Source: Roseburia sp.
Lineage (GTDB): Bacteria; Bacillota; Clostridia; Lachnospirales; Lachnospiraceae
DNA: 37,501 bases
Assembly: GCA_023662875.1 (NCBI GenBank)
Contig: JAMPIG010000029.1
Span: forward strand, 1 to 37,501
Direction of reading: 5' to 3'
Below the pieces are notes generated by a model. That model searched no databases and was not told the DNA's origin. It worked only from the letters and a program-made list of their open reading frames with translations. This document shows, in pieces, positions 15,551 to 23,412 of the stretch (positions are counted from its first letter, which is position 1; each line of letters begins with the position of its first letter). The position numbers were made by a program, and so were the translations under genes.

Positions 15551-17066
15551 TCTCTTCCTTCCCCGCTCCCGCCAGCCTTTCGTGCAGCTCCCGGTAGGTC
15601 AGCCCATATTTTTTTACGATATCCTCCGCGTATCCCACTTCTTCCACACGTCCCCGGCCAATCTTATAAGTCCGCTTCCGCTCCGGGCTCCCGTCCAGCA
15701 GGGCCGACAACGGGGCCACTCCTTCTACGGAATCCCCCAGCTCTCTTAAATGCGTCACATAGACGCCCATGCAGCCCTTCCCGATAAAGTGATTCAACAC
15801 CCGCTTCCCCATGACACATCCGTCATAATGGGCCGCTGTGGTAAACAGCTCGTTGATGATAACAAAGGCTCCTTCCGCCTGTTCCTTCATCATCGGCGCA
15901 AGCCGCAGTAGTTCCTCCTTCAGCTTTCCCTTTCCGCTGCCCAGACTCTCCTCCGCGGAAAAATGCGTCAGCAGCGATTGAAAAGAAGGGACTCTGGCCC
16001 GGGCCGCAGGCACGTCCAGCCCCATTTCCGCCAGATAGACCAACTGCCCCATGCTTCTGGCAAAGGTCGTCTTGCCGCCCTGATTCGGGCCGCCCACCAC
16101 AAAAAAGCTCTCCCCCGGTCGGTAGGCAAAATCATTGCTCACCACCGGCTTCCCCCGAGCGCAGTTCACGCAGGCAAGAGCCAGGTCATAAAGCCCCGTC
16201 CCCTCCATTTCCCCGGCCGGGGCCCTGTCGGGAACGCAAAAGTCAAAGCCCTTCTTCCGCATTTTCTCCTCCAGCCGATAAAAGGCAAGATAAAACTGCA
16301 CCTCCTGCTCCAGCTGCAAAATCCCCGGATCCTCATAAGACGGAAAACGCTCCGCAAAGTCCTCCATCCTGTCAAAAATCTCCGGTTCCCTTCGGCGGCA
16401 GGCTTCCAGCACAGCCTCCTCCAGAGGCGACAGCCCGAGAGTACCCGAAAAGGGGGCCGACATCCCTGCGCCCGCCTCATACCCCAGCCGCTTTTCATAG
16501 GCCCCTTCCGGCTTTCCCCGGGTAATCACAATCCGGTTTCCCTCAATCTCCAGAATCAGGTGAAAGTCCGCCAGCATACGCCCGATCGCCCCGGACTCCT
16601 CCCTGCATTTCTGAAACTCCTCTCGCCCTGCGGAAATCTCCAGATACTCCCGCAGCCGCTGAAGTCCCTCCGAGCCGCAATTCTTTTCCGCCAAAGCTTC
16701 CCGCAGACTGTTCACAGCATCGCAATATCGCTGCGCCGCGCAGACATGCCAGGCCCGCCTCTGAATCCCTGCCTTCGCCCCTTCCCGACTGTCCGCCGCC
16801 GCTGCCGCTTCCCGCATCTTGCGGGAAAATGCAAGAAAACACTCATAAATTTCCGGTCGCTTCAGATCCCGATACACCTCTCTCCGGTATTCCGCGCAAT
16901 CCGCTCCCACAGGAAAGCGGTAATACAGCTTCGCGATATTATACTGCGGAGATTCCTGCTGAACCGCGTCGATGATCTGATTCAGGTTCAGATCCGCGAA
17001 AAAATCAGGCCTCGAGACATCTTCCGTCTCCGGCGGCTCCAAATCCAAAATACTGAAATGTGGCAT
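15525..17066 (-). CDS. MutS-like ATPase, first of a pair
   Basis: A 513-residue MutS-like protein. Walker A GPNQGGKTT is at about 323-331, a GSGKGKLKEEL signature-like loop follows, Walker B is VIINELFTT near 401 (Asn where MutS has Asp), with a downstream Y-D-G like MutS and H-loop VYVTHLREL. The first 300 residues are helical with an N-terminal DLNLNQIIDAV segment; no MutS domain I is seen. ATG 17066 has GGAGAAG upstream. The stop overlaps the start of the second MutS-like gene by 26 bp. The two proteins share layout but little sequence, so they may be partners with divided roles. No neighbour gives a function; the flagellar operon starts right after, but from its own promoter. Confidence 0.8.
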   Translation of the reverse strand: MPHFSILDLEPPETEDVSRPDFFADLNLNQIIDAVQQESPQYNIAKLYYRFPVGADCAEYRREVYRDLKRPEIYECFLAFSRKMREAAAAADSREGAKAGIQRRAWHVCAAQRYCDAVNSLREALAEKNCGSEGLQRLREYLEISAGREEFQKCREESGAIGRMLADFHLILEIEGNRIVITRGKPEGAYEKRLGYEAGAGMSAPFSGTLGLSPLEEAVLEACRRREPEIFDRMEDFAERFPSYEDPGILQLEQEVQFYLAFYRLEEKMRKKGFDFCVPDRAPAGEMEGTGLYDLALACVNCARGKPVVSNDFAYRPGESFFVVGGPNQGGKTTFARSMGQLVYLAEMGLDVPAARARVPSFQSLLTHFSAEESLGSGKGKLKEELLRLAPMMKEQAEGAFVIINELFTTAAHYDGCVMGKRVLNHFIGKGCMGVYVTHLRELGDSVEGVAPLSALLDGSPERKRTYKIGRGRVEEVGYAEDIVKKYGLTYRELHERLAGAGKEENEGKAFIS

Positions 17067-17298
17067 GGTGATTCTTCTCCTGTTTAACGCAAGCCTCTGT
17101 AGCTACGGCTCACGCAAATTTGTCGATATAAAAGTATTTATTTCTGTATCCCAATCGCGATTGTTCTCGCCATTTAGCGTCTCCCTGTTATACTCAAGAA
17201 ATTTATTCTTTCCGGGTTTGTGGCATCATCATACCATTTTTTTACAGTGATTTCAAGGAAAGCTCTGTGCAAAACTCTGCCGCCAATCGGAAAATCAA
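17067..17298. other. Intergenic region with 12-bp palindrome
   Basis: A 232-bp non-coding gap upstream of the MutS-like pair. It holds a perfect 12-bp palindrome CAATCGCGATTG at 17152-17163, a possible operator, and a weak promoter-like TTGGGA-N17-TTATAT on minus beside it. I see no clear terminator for the S8 peptidase gene that ends at 17299. Confidence 0.3.
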
Positions 17299-19020
17299 CT
17301 ACACCCCGATCAGTGCGTCAAACGTCCCTACCATATTCAGCCGTCCGTAACCCCACTCCCGGTTCGGATAGGTAACGTCAAAGCTTCTGGAGGCTCCGCG
17401 GATAAAGTAGTTTTTAATCTCCCGGCTCGCCACCACCGCATTGTTGCCCTCTACCACCGCCCACTGCATAAACTGCGCCACAGCTCCCGCCGTAATCGCC
17501 GCCGCCAGAGAGCTTTCCGACTCTCGCCCGTTTATCGTGGAAACATTGACGCCCGGGGCGGCAAAATCCGGCCGGATTGTCCCGCAGCGGGAATAGCCCC
17601 TCCCCGAGGTAATATAAAAGCTGTTGTTGGCCGCGTCATAGGTAGACACGCCGATCACGCCGGAGGCCATGGCCGGCTCCGTCAGCGTAATATAGGGGGA
17701 AGACTCCAGAAAATACACCGGAGCGGTCAGAAACTGCGTGATAGGGAGCCAGATGTTGAACTCCCCGTTATGGATGTCCCCCGCCGCCTCGACCCGAAAG
17801 GTCCAGATACCGGGAGTGGGCGCCTGTACCCGCAGAACGATCAGCTCCTCCCCGGAGGCCGGTTCTACCAGCAAGCCCGCAATCGTTACCCTGCTGCGTT
17901 CGTAGATAAAGCTGTAAGTAATGCTGTCCCGGATTCCCAGACGCACCGGCGGAATTGTCTCTCCTCCCGGGGTTCGGACAGAGATCGTAAAGATGTCCGG
18001 CAGGCTGCCCCAGAGCTCCAGAAAAAAGCCCTCCGCTCCCCGTTCCGCGCGCACCTCTACCGCCCTGCTGTTCTCCCCGCTCCCGCCGCGGTTGTTCAGC
18101 TCTCCCCGGAAATGATGGGCGGCATTTCCCTCGTTGCCCCCGGCTACCACAACCGCCCTGCTTCGCCGGGCCGCAATCAGGTTCAGATATCTTCCCAGCG
18201 GAGAGCTGCCGGTATGATCTCCGTTATTTGTGCCCATGCCCAGGCAGATCACCACGGGGCGGATCAGCGGTTCGGTAAAGCTGTCTGCGTATTCTACCGC
18301 CAGCATGATATCATTCTCCTGATAGGCCGGCACATCCCTGGGAATCAAATAAAAATCCCGAAGGTAGGTTTTACATTCCTTCAGCTTTACCACTACAATA
18401 TCCGCCTCCGGAGCAGCCCCCTGGAAGGTGTAGCCTCCGTCCAGACGGCTGCCCGCCGCCGCGGAGGCCAGGGAGCTTCCGTGGCCGATCTCGTCCCTGC
18501 TTGGCACGATGGAGTACGGATCCTCCGATTGCAGCGCCCGGTTGATCTCCTCCCGGGTATACTCCGTGCCGTACAGAAAGCCTTCGGGAGGCTTCCCCGT
18601 CTGGATCGTCTGATCCCAGATCGCCAGGATGCGGCTGCTGCCGTCCTCCTTGCGGAACACAGGACTGGTATAATCGATCCCCGTGTCGATAAAGCAGATC
18701 ACTGCCCCGCGTCCGGTGAGACTTAGGGGCTCCCGCTGAACCTGGGCGATTCCGCTGGCAATCAGGCTGTTCGGGTCAAAGCCGCCTATGCTTCCTCCCT
18801 CCTGCATCAGCCCGTAAAGCTTCGGCACACTTCGGTAAGAAAAAAAGTATTCCTGAATATCGGCAGGCGCTTCCCGTTCAAAATAGATCAGATCGTATAA
18901 ATCCTCAAACTCGATCACGCACTTATTTTCGGTATCCCTGCCCAGCAGTCCTACCGGAATGTCCGTAATCAGGTCATAATAATAGTTGGAAAGTATCATT
19001 TCTCTACAGCTGATCGGCAT
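17299..19020 (-). CDS. S8 subtilase-family peptidase, Csp-like
   Basis: A 573-residue subtilase of the large clostridial group related to the Csp germination proteases. The catalytic Asp is in CFIDTGIDYTSP (about residue 92), the His in DEIGHGSSLAS (about 183), the oxyanion Asn in VVVAGGNEGN and the Ser in SESSLAAAITAGAVA near the C terminus, where most subtilases read G-T-S-x-A-A-P; the Ser-x-Ala-Ala core is kept. A beta-rich insert of about 150 residues separates Asn and Ser, as in Csp proteins. There is no signal peptide, so it may act inside the cell or spore. ATG 19020 has GGAGGG 7 bases upstream; the GTG at 19035 would lie within that site. It follows the FakA-domain gene by about 55 bp. 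Substrate unknown. Confidence 0.88.
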   Translation of the reverse strand: MPISCREMILSNYYYDLITDIPVGLLGRDTENKCVIEFEDLYDLIYFEREAPADIQEYFFSYRSVPKLYGLMQEGGSIGGFDPNSLIASGIAQVQREPLSLTGRGAVICFIDTGIDYTSPVFRKEDGSSRILAIWDQTIQTGKPPEGFLYGTEYTREEINRALQSEDPYSIVPSRDEIGHGSSLASAAAGSRLDGGYTFQGAAPEADIVVVKLKECKTYLRDFYLIPRDVPAYQENDIMLAVEYADSFTEPLIRPVVICLGMGTNNGDHTGSSPLGRYLNLIAARRSRAVVVAGGNEGNAAHHFRGELNNRGGSGENSRAVEVRAERGAEGFFLELWGSLPDIFTISVRTPGGETIPPVRLGIRDSITYSFIYERSRVTIAGLLVEPASGEELIVLRVQAPTPGIWTFRVEAAGDIHNGEFNIWLPITQFLTAPVYFLESSPYITLTEPAMASGVIGVSTYDAANNSFYITSGRGYSRCGTIRPDFAAPGVNVSTINGRESESSLAAAITAGAVAQFMQWAVVEGNNAVVASREIKNYFIRGASRSFDVTYPNREWGYGRLNMVGTFDALIGV

Positions 19021-19074
19021 AAAAAGGCCCTCCACCCGCCTGATTTATTCTATGCGGATGAAGGGCTGTTGTGC

Positions 19075-19326
19075 TTATCCCTGCAATCCCCGGGCCTGTC
19101 GATCCATATCCTCTACCACAATATCATAGATCTCGCCCAGGCTGGCGCAGTATTCCAATACCTTCCATGGCTCGTTGGTATGAAAATGAATCTTGATTAA
19201 TTCATCATCCCCCACTGCCAGAAGGCAGTCTCCCTGAAAATGCTCCGTAAAATATTCGCTGATTACGTCCTCGTCCAGATCCTGTCCCTCAATCAGCAGC
19301 TGTGTGTCATATCTGAATTCTATCAT
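19075..19326 (-). CDS. Free-standing FakA/DegV-partner C-terminal domain
   Basis: An 83-residue protein from ATG 19326 (MIEFRYDTQLLIEGQDLDED), chosen because GGAGG lies 7 bases upstream; the open frame to 19386 is unsupported. It reads like the C-terminal subdomain of the FakA/YloV family (fatty acid kinase, formerly annotated as dihydroxyacetone-kinase-like): an F-x-Y-D/C-T-x-x-L-I start, then DCLLAVGDDELIKIHFHTNEPWKVLEYCASLGEIYDIVVEDM, which fits the family pattern G-D-S-x-x-V-(V/A)-G-D-D-x-(L/I)-(V/I)-K-(V/I)-H-(V/F)-H-T-x-x-P. The ATP-binding kinase part is absent, so it cannot be a kinase alone. It sits upstream of the S8 peptidase on the same strand. Role unknown. Confidence 0.65.
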   Translation of the reverse strand: MIEFRYDTQLLIEGQDLDEDVISEYFTEHFQGDCLLAVGDDELIKIHFHTNEPWKVLEYCASLGEIYDIVVEDMDRQARGLQG

Positions 19327-19478
19327 CCCTATACCTCCTTCCGTTATCCTCATTCTACCGCGAAAGGAGAGATTTTTCCAGACCATATTTCAAAAAGCAG
19401 CTCGACCGCCGCCCTTCCGGAACGCCGGGACATAGCATCCACGCTTCCCGAAGATTTTTATCCCGAAGCAGAAAGTCC

Positions 19479-20576
19479 TTAAAAACGATAGAATCCTGCA
19501 AGAAATCCTGCAAGCGCCCCCAATGCCGCGCAGCAGAGTAAGTAAAAGCCATACTCTCCAATCAGAGAAATCCAGCGGAGGCTGTTGTCGTATTTCGCGT
19601 CGTTCAGCGGCTGCGTCTGCCCCTCCTCGCCGCGGTAGATCACTGCCCGGTTCTCCAGGGCGCAGACGAAGCTCCAGCCCTTTGCCTCCGCCTCCCGGAC
19701 GCTCTGCAGCTCCCAATCGTTGTTCATACCGAGCACATCCTTCCCGTCCGCCAGCTTCTCCTGATTTTCCGCCTTCCTGCGCTTATTCGTCAGACGCTTG
19801 CAATCCATGGTATAAACCTTGTTCCCGCCTTCGCTTTTCTCAAAGAAATACCGAACCGGCGTCACAGAGGTCAAAAGCCAGCCCTGCTTCTCCTGACTGC
19901 TCAGGAACCGGTTCAGACCTTTGTTGGTCAGAATCAGCTTTCGCACTACCTTGTGTGTCATCGGGTCGTTCTGAATCCTCCATTCCTCCCTGCTCAGGCT
20001 CATCTCCTTCTCCAGCCGGACGCCCAGCCGCCAGATCTGCAACGCGAGTACACTCGTACACAAGACATAAATCAGCGTAAACCAGTCAAACCAGCCCAGC
20101 CCGAGCGCCATCCCGCTGAGCAGCTCCAGCAGCTTTACGAAGAGGTTGCAGCCCGCTATCACCGCACCCCAGAAAACCATCTTTTTCCCTTCGTCCCAGA
20201 GGGCCTGTCGGCACTTTGCCGCCAGGTATTTTCTGGATTCCGGATCGTTATGCAGCTCGTTGACCCCGCCCTCCTCGTAGTCCCGGGCAAAGTACCAGGT
20301 CATGTCCTCCGAGTGGGTCACCTCCCGCCAGCCCAGCTCCCGGGCCATCTCCAGAAACATTTCTTTTTGGCGGATTTCCTCCAGCGTCGGCTTCTTCGGG
20401 AGCAGGAATTTATCGATATCATACAGAACCTTCTTCGGTTCTCCCTTTTTAAAGGTGTAAAAGACGCCAAGGCGAATATTCTCCAGGAACCATCCCTGCT
20501 CCGCCATCCCCTCCAGCCATGCCCTCTCCTTCTGATAACTGACTAACCATTTAAATTTTGTCATTTTCTCTTTCAT
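19479..20576 (-). CDS. DUF2812 membrane protein paired with PadR
   Basis: A 365-residue DUF2812-type protein with two related cytosolic modules: residues 7-55 (WLVSYQKERAWLEGMAEQGW ... VLYDID) and about 215-265 (ILTNKGLNRFLSSQEKQGWL ... KVYTMD). Between them are two membrane segments (about 137-158 and 165-185), and a third lies at the very C terminus (YGFYLLCCAALGALAGFLAG). DUF2812 genes typically stand next to a PadR regulator, as here; the pair is thought to respond to envelope or drug stress, but the biochemical role is unknown. ATG 20576 has AAGGAG 8 bases upstream; ATG 20564 is an alternative. The TAA stop lies inside a short element shared with the ZIP gene's 3' end. Confidence 0.8.
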   Translation of the reverse strand: MKEKMTKFKWLVSYQKERAWLEGMAEQGWFLENIRLGVFYTFKKGEPKKVLYDIDKFLLPKKPTLEEIRQKEMFLEMARELGWREVTHSEDMTWYFARDYEEGGVNELHNDPESRKYLAAKCRQALWDEGKKMVFWGAVIAGCNLFVKLLELLSGMALGLGWFDWFTLIYVLCTSVLALQIWRLGVRLEKEMSLSREEWRIQNDPMTHKVVRKLILTNKGLNRFLSSQEKQGWLLTSVTPVRYFFEKSEGGNKVYTMDCKRLTNKRRKAENQEKLADGKDVLGMNNDWELQSVREAEAKGWSFVCALENRAVIYRGEEGQTQPLNDAKYDNSLRWISLIGEYGFYLLCCAALGALAGFLAGFYRF

Positions 20577-20634
20577 CTTTCTCGCTCCTTGCCCGCTGTC
20601 CCGCGCGTTTTTTACTTTTCATACTTGTTACCAT

Positions 20635-20735
20635 GCCGCCTGCGGCGGCACAAGCCAATCCCACGGAACCATTCGGTTCCACGGAATCTACCGATTCCGG
20701 AAAAATACCTGCTCAAAGAGGTGTGTTATATACCC
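20635..20735. repeat. Cluster of small hairpins between padR and DUF2812 gene
   Basis: Perfect inverted repeats follow each other: GCCGCC-TGC-GGCGGC (20635-20649), GGAACC-ATTC-GGTTCC (20665-20680), CGGAATC-TACC-GATTCCG (20682-20699), plus a looser CAAAGAGG/CCCTCTTG pair at the padR end. None has a U-tract, so they probably shape the mRNA between the two genes rather than terminate it. Confidence 0.6.
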
Positions 20736-21076
20736 TCTTGACCGCTTAGAAAATCTTTACACCCTCTCAGAACCGTCTCTCCGTCCGCCAGCTGCTTTCC
20801 CAGCCTCTCCGTCTCCGCCTTCAGCAGAGCCATCCCGGTCTCCGTGATGCGGTAGGCCTTTTTCTCCTCATTCGGAACCGTCTCGATCACGCCGTCCGCC
20901 ACAAGCCTGCCCACCATAGTATAAAGCGTCCCCGTCCCCAGGACGATCCTGCCCTTCGTCAGACCGCTGACATATTGCATGATCGCGTAGCCGTGCCTTG
21001 GAACGGTCACCGCCAAAAGCGTATAGTAGGTCGTCTCCGTCATGGGGACATATTTTTTCAGTAAACCTTCCTCCAT
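20726..21076 (-). CDS. PadR-family transcriptional regulator
   Basis: A 116-residue winged-helix repressor of the PadR family. I start at ATG 21076 (MEEGLLKKYVPMTETTYYTL) behind GGAGGAGAGGT; upstream codons to 21139 are spurious. The PadR core is clear: YVPMTETTYYTLLAV, H-G-Y-x-I-M-Q-Y-V, the recognition part LGTGTLYTMVGRLVADGVIE and the wing KKAYRITETGMALLKAE, followed by a C-terminal dimer helix. The last seven codons before EGI (KDFLSGQ) come from a 21-bp sequence also found at the end of the metal ATPase gene. It sits between a 47-bp palindrome (its likely operator) and its DUF2812 partner gene, which fits autorepression of the pair. Confidence 0.92.
   Translation of the reverse strand: MEEGLLKKYVPMTETTYYTLLAVTVPRHGYAIMQYVSGLTKGRIVLGTGTLYTMVGRLVADGVIETVPNEEKKAYRITETGMALLKAETERLGKQLADGETVLRGCKDFLSGQEGI
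20738..20758. repeat. 21-bp repeat, copy A (3' end of padR)
   Basis: Twenty-one bases here are identical to 25717-25737. On minus both copies lie in the same frame and encode KDFLSGQ at or near the C terminus of two unrelated proteins. Confidence 0.75.
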
Positions 21077-21162
21077 ACCTCTCCTCCCTGCTTTCTCGGT
21101 ATGCCATGCCAGCCGGTGCGCTCCGTTTCTGTTTTCCATCTGAATTCATGCCAGACATAAGC

Positions 21163-21209
21163 ATATTTACGGGCGACATGTCGAGCATCGACATGTCGCC
21201 CGTAAATAT
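21163..21209. promoter_or_regulatory. 47-bp perfect palindrome, likely PadR operator
   Basis: Two 22-base arms are perfect reverse complements around the 3-base centre GCA. Each arm contains the self-complementary CGACATGTCG, so the site also offers two half-site palindromes; ATGT-N9-ACAT spans the centre, close to the ATGT-N8-ACAT form reported for PadR-type repressors. It begins one base after the -10 box of the padR promoter, ideal for repression. Confidence 0.75.
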
Positions 21210-21238
21210 AAATTACCACACCCGTTACTTCCTGTCAA
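21210..21238 (-). promoter_or_regulatory. Promoter of padR-DUF2812 pair
   Basis: Minus strand: consensus -35 TTGACA (21238-21233), 17-base spacer ending in TGG, and TAATTT (21215-21210), an extended -10. The TGA in the -35 box is also the stop codon of the GH20 gene. Confidence 0.6.
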
Positions 21239-23412
21239 CTGTTTTTTTCAACTGATTTTTCCTGCCGCCGGCTCTTTCTCTTCCTCCCCCGCAGCAGATC
21301 CGCGTACCAGAACACGATCTCCGCCACATTGGGCAGCTCTCCTTCCTTTCCCACGGCCCGCCACAGCTCCTTGTAGGCCATAAACCACTTCTCCAGCCGC
21401 TCCGAAAGCGCAAAGGCTTCCGCCGGTTCCTGCCTCTTTCCACAGGCCGCCTCCGAAAGCGCCAGACCCACCCGGTTCCAGGTATCGATCCCCTCCGCCG
21501 TCAGCTCCAGATCCCGGACGAGCCCTCTTGCCGTGCTGTCCGCCTTCGCTGCCGTCCGCTTGATCTCCCGGCGCAATCCTTTCAGTCTTTCCCCGGCCTC
21601 GGCTACGCCGCCGTTCTCGATTCCCCGCTCCCGCGCCAGGCCCTCCGGATCCGGCGCGGTTCCCGGTTCCTCCAGCGCCATAAATTCATAAAGCATCACC
21701 GCGTCATACCAGTCGAAAACGCTGCAGTCCGCCAGTTGGTTCATCAGCTCCACCAGTTTTCCGCTGCCGTCCCTATATTCCAGCAGGGAAATCCGCCGAT
21801 CCATCTCTTCTCTCGGAACTGGCGACCGATTCCAGGAAAAGGCTGCGCCGTAAATCATGCCGGGGACGGAATGCTCCGTATGATTGATATGGCCGTAATC
21901 CCCCCAATCGGTATTCAACACCCCTTCCGCCCGATATTTCTCCGCATAGGCGCACATCCTCGTAATATTCTCATAGCTGTCGGCAATCCGGTTCATCCAA
22001 TGATTCCAACCGCTGACCCCGGGACAGAGATACTGACGCAGCCCCGTCTCCGCCATCTTCCGGCTCTCATCCTCCCGCTGATCCGGCGCATAGCCCCAGG
22101 TCAGGCAGATCGTCTCCGGGGGAAGCTCCTTCGCCAGCTCCGGCGATTCACAGATCACGTCGCCCCAGAACATGGGAGTCTTACCCCTCTCCGTCAGAAA
22201 GGTACAGAGCTCCTTCAGATAGTCCACATAAATCCTCTGCACACCCTTCTGATCCGCCAGCTCCTTCGACCTTCCCTTCCCCAGGTCAAAGGTCTCATCC
22301 GCGCAGAGATTAAACCGGTTCGAGCGAAAGAGCGCCATATACTCCCCCAGCATCCCCTTGATCAGAGGAAGTACCCTGTCGTCCGCCACATTTACCGTGT
22401 GATGGCGCATGCGATCCCAGAAGGAAAAGGGCTGGGAAGAAGCGTCCGGCAGCTCGCAGAGCTCCTCGTAAGTCTTTGTGCTCAAAAGCGTATAAAGATG
22501 GCCAAAGCTGGCGAGGGAAGGCACCAGGTCAATCTGCCGACGGGCGCAGTACTCGTCCAGCTCCAGAATCTCCTCCGCCGTCAGCGGCGTCGTATCCCGC
22601 CACATCTCGGAGAGATCCCGGAAGAGGTAAGTATGCTCCACGTAAAGCTGAAATTCATTGATTTTATAACGGCAGAGCCTGTCCGCAATCCGCTTCAGCT
22701 CCGACAGCTTTAAGACCCGCCCTCTGGTCTGATCCAGATAGTACCCCCGCCTTTTCCTTGCCGGGAAGTCCCGGACGGTTACATTTTGCAGCACGGCTCC
22801 CTGCTGCTCTATCATCTGGCAAAGCGTCTGCACGCCGTACAGCAGTCCCGCCTGACCGCCGCCGCAAATTCTTATCCCCTCCTCGCGGATCTCCAGCGAA
22901 TATGCCTGTCCCAGGAGCGACGGTTCCTGCCGGTCAAAGGATGACGCCTGTGAAAAAGAAGAATTCTGCTCGAACGGCTTCGAGGCCTGTCCGTCCAGGT
23001 GCGATGCCTGTGAAAAAGAAGAATTCTGCTCGAACGGCTTCGAGGCCTGTCCGTCCAGGTGCGATGCCTGTGAAAAAGAAGAATTCTGCTCGAACGGCTT
23101 CGAGGCTTGTCCGTCCAGGGGCGATGCCTGCGAAAAAGAAGGAGCCTGCCGCTCATAGGACGAAATCTGCGGAAAAGAAGGGAGTTGTTCTGACAGCGCC
23201 GGATCCAGGATCAGGGAAATATCGCCCCTGCAGGCCTCTCCCCGAATCACCGACGGCTCCAGTCCCGCCCATTGCCGGATACATTCCTTCAGCTGTCCTG
23301 CGGGAAAAAGCTCCGCCCCTGTCCCGCAGACGATGCCGGTCTGAAAGCCGCATTCAAAGCAGCCCTCCTCATAAGTAATTTCCTGTGGTTCCGGAATCAA
23401 TATCATTTTCAA
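21235..23412 (-). CDS. GH20 beta-N-acetylhexosaminidase with internal repeats
   Basis: A 725-residue cytoplasmic (no signal peptide) glycoside hydrolase of the GH20 type, likely removing terminal GlcNAc or related sugars from oligosaccharides or peptidoglycan fragments. The N-terminal GH20b-like domain starts MILIPEPQEITYEEG; the TIM barrel begins at RKRRGYYLDQTRGRV, and the catalytic D-E pair is in NLCADETFDLG (about 369-370), followed by MFWGDV and NTDWGDYGHINH Trp segments. The C-terminal 200 residues are helical. Residues about 90-160 are a Ser/Gln/Phe-rich insert in which a 20-residue unit (FEQNSSFSQASHLDGQASKP) is repeated three times by a 60-bp tandem repeat. The start overlaps the end of the histidine phosphatase gene, so both are co-translated. 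Confidence 0.85.
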   Translation of the reverse strand: MKMILIPEPQEITYEEGCFECGFQTGIVCGTGAELFPAGQLKECIRQWAGLEPSVIRGEACRGDISLILDPALSEQLPSFPQISSYERQAPSFSQASPLDGQASKPFEQNSSFSQASHLDGQASKPFEQNSSFSQASHLDGQASKPFEQNSSFSQASSFDRQEPSLLGQAYSLEIREEGIRICGGGQAGLLYGVQTLCQMIEQQGAVLQNVTVRDFPARKRRGYYLDQTRGRVLKLSELKRIADRLCRYKINEFQLYVEHTYLFRDLSEMWRDTTPLTAEEILELDEYCARRQIDLVPSLASFGHLYTLLSTKTYEELCELPDASSQPFSFWDRMRHHTVNVADDRVLPLIKGMLGEYMALFRSNRFNLCADETFDLGKGRSKELADQKGVQRIYVDYLKELCTFLTERGKTPMFWGDVICESPELAKELPPETICLTWGYAPDQREDESRKMAETGLRQYLCPGVSGWNHWMNRIADSYENITRMCAYAEKYRAEGVLNTDWGDYGHINHTEHSVPGMIYGAAFSWNRSPVPREEMDRRISLLEYRDGSGKLVELMNQLADCSVFDWYDAVMLYEFMALEEPGTAPDPEGLARERGIENGGVAEAGERLKGLRREIKRTAAKADSTARGLVRDLELTAEGIDTWNRVGLALSEAACGKRQEPAEAFALSERLEKWFMAYKELWRAVGKEGELPNVAEIVFWYADLLRGRKRKSRRQEKSVEKNS
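22946..23141. repeat. 60-bp in-frame tandem repeat in GH20 gene
   Basis: About 3.3 copies of a 60-bp unit; the two central copies are identical and the last has three substitutions. The period is a multiple of three, so each copy adds 20 residues. Confidence 0.95.

Noticed and set aside
13832-17066. Canonical mismatch-repair mutS/mutL locus
   Set aside because: Neither protein has the mismatch-recognition domain, both are far shorter than MutS, and no mutL is adjacent.
20635-20699. Intrinsic terminator between padR and the DUF2812 gene
   Set aside because: The stems lack a following T-tract on either strand, except for a short TTTTT upstream that does not follow a stem properly.
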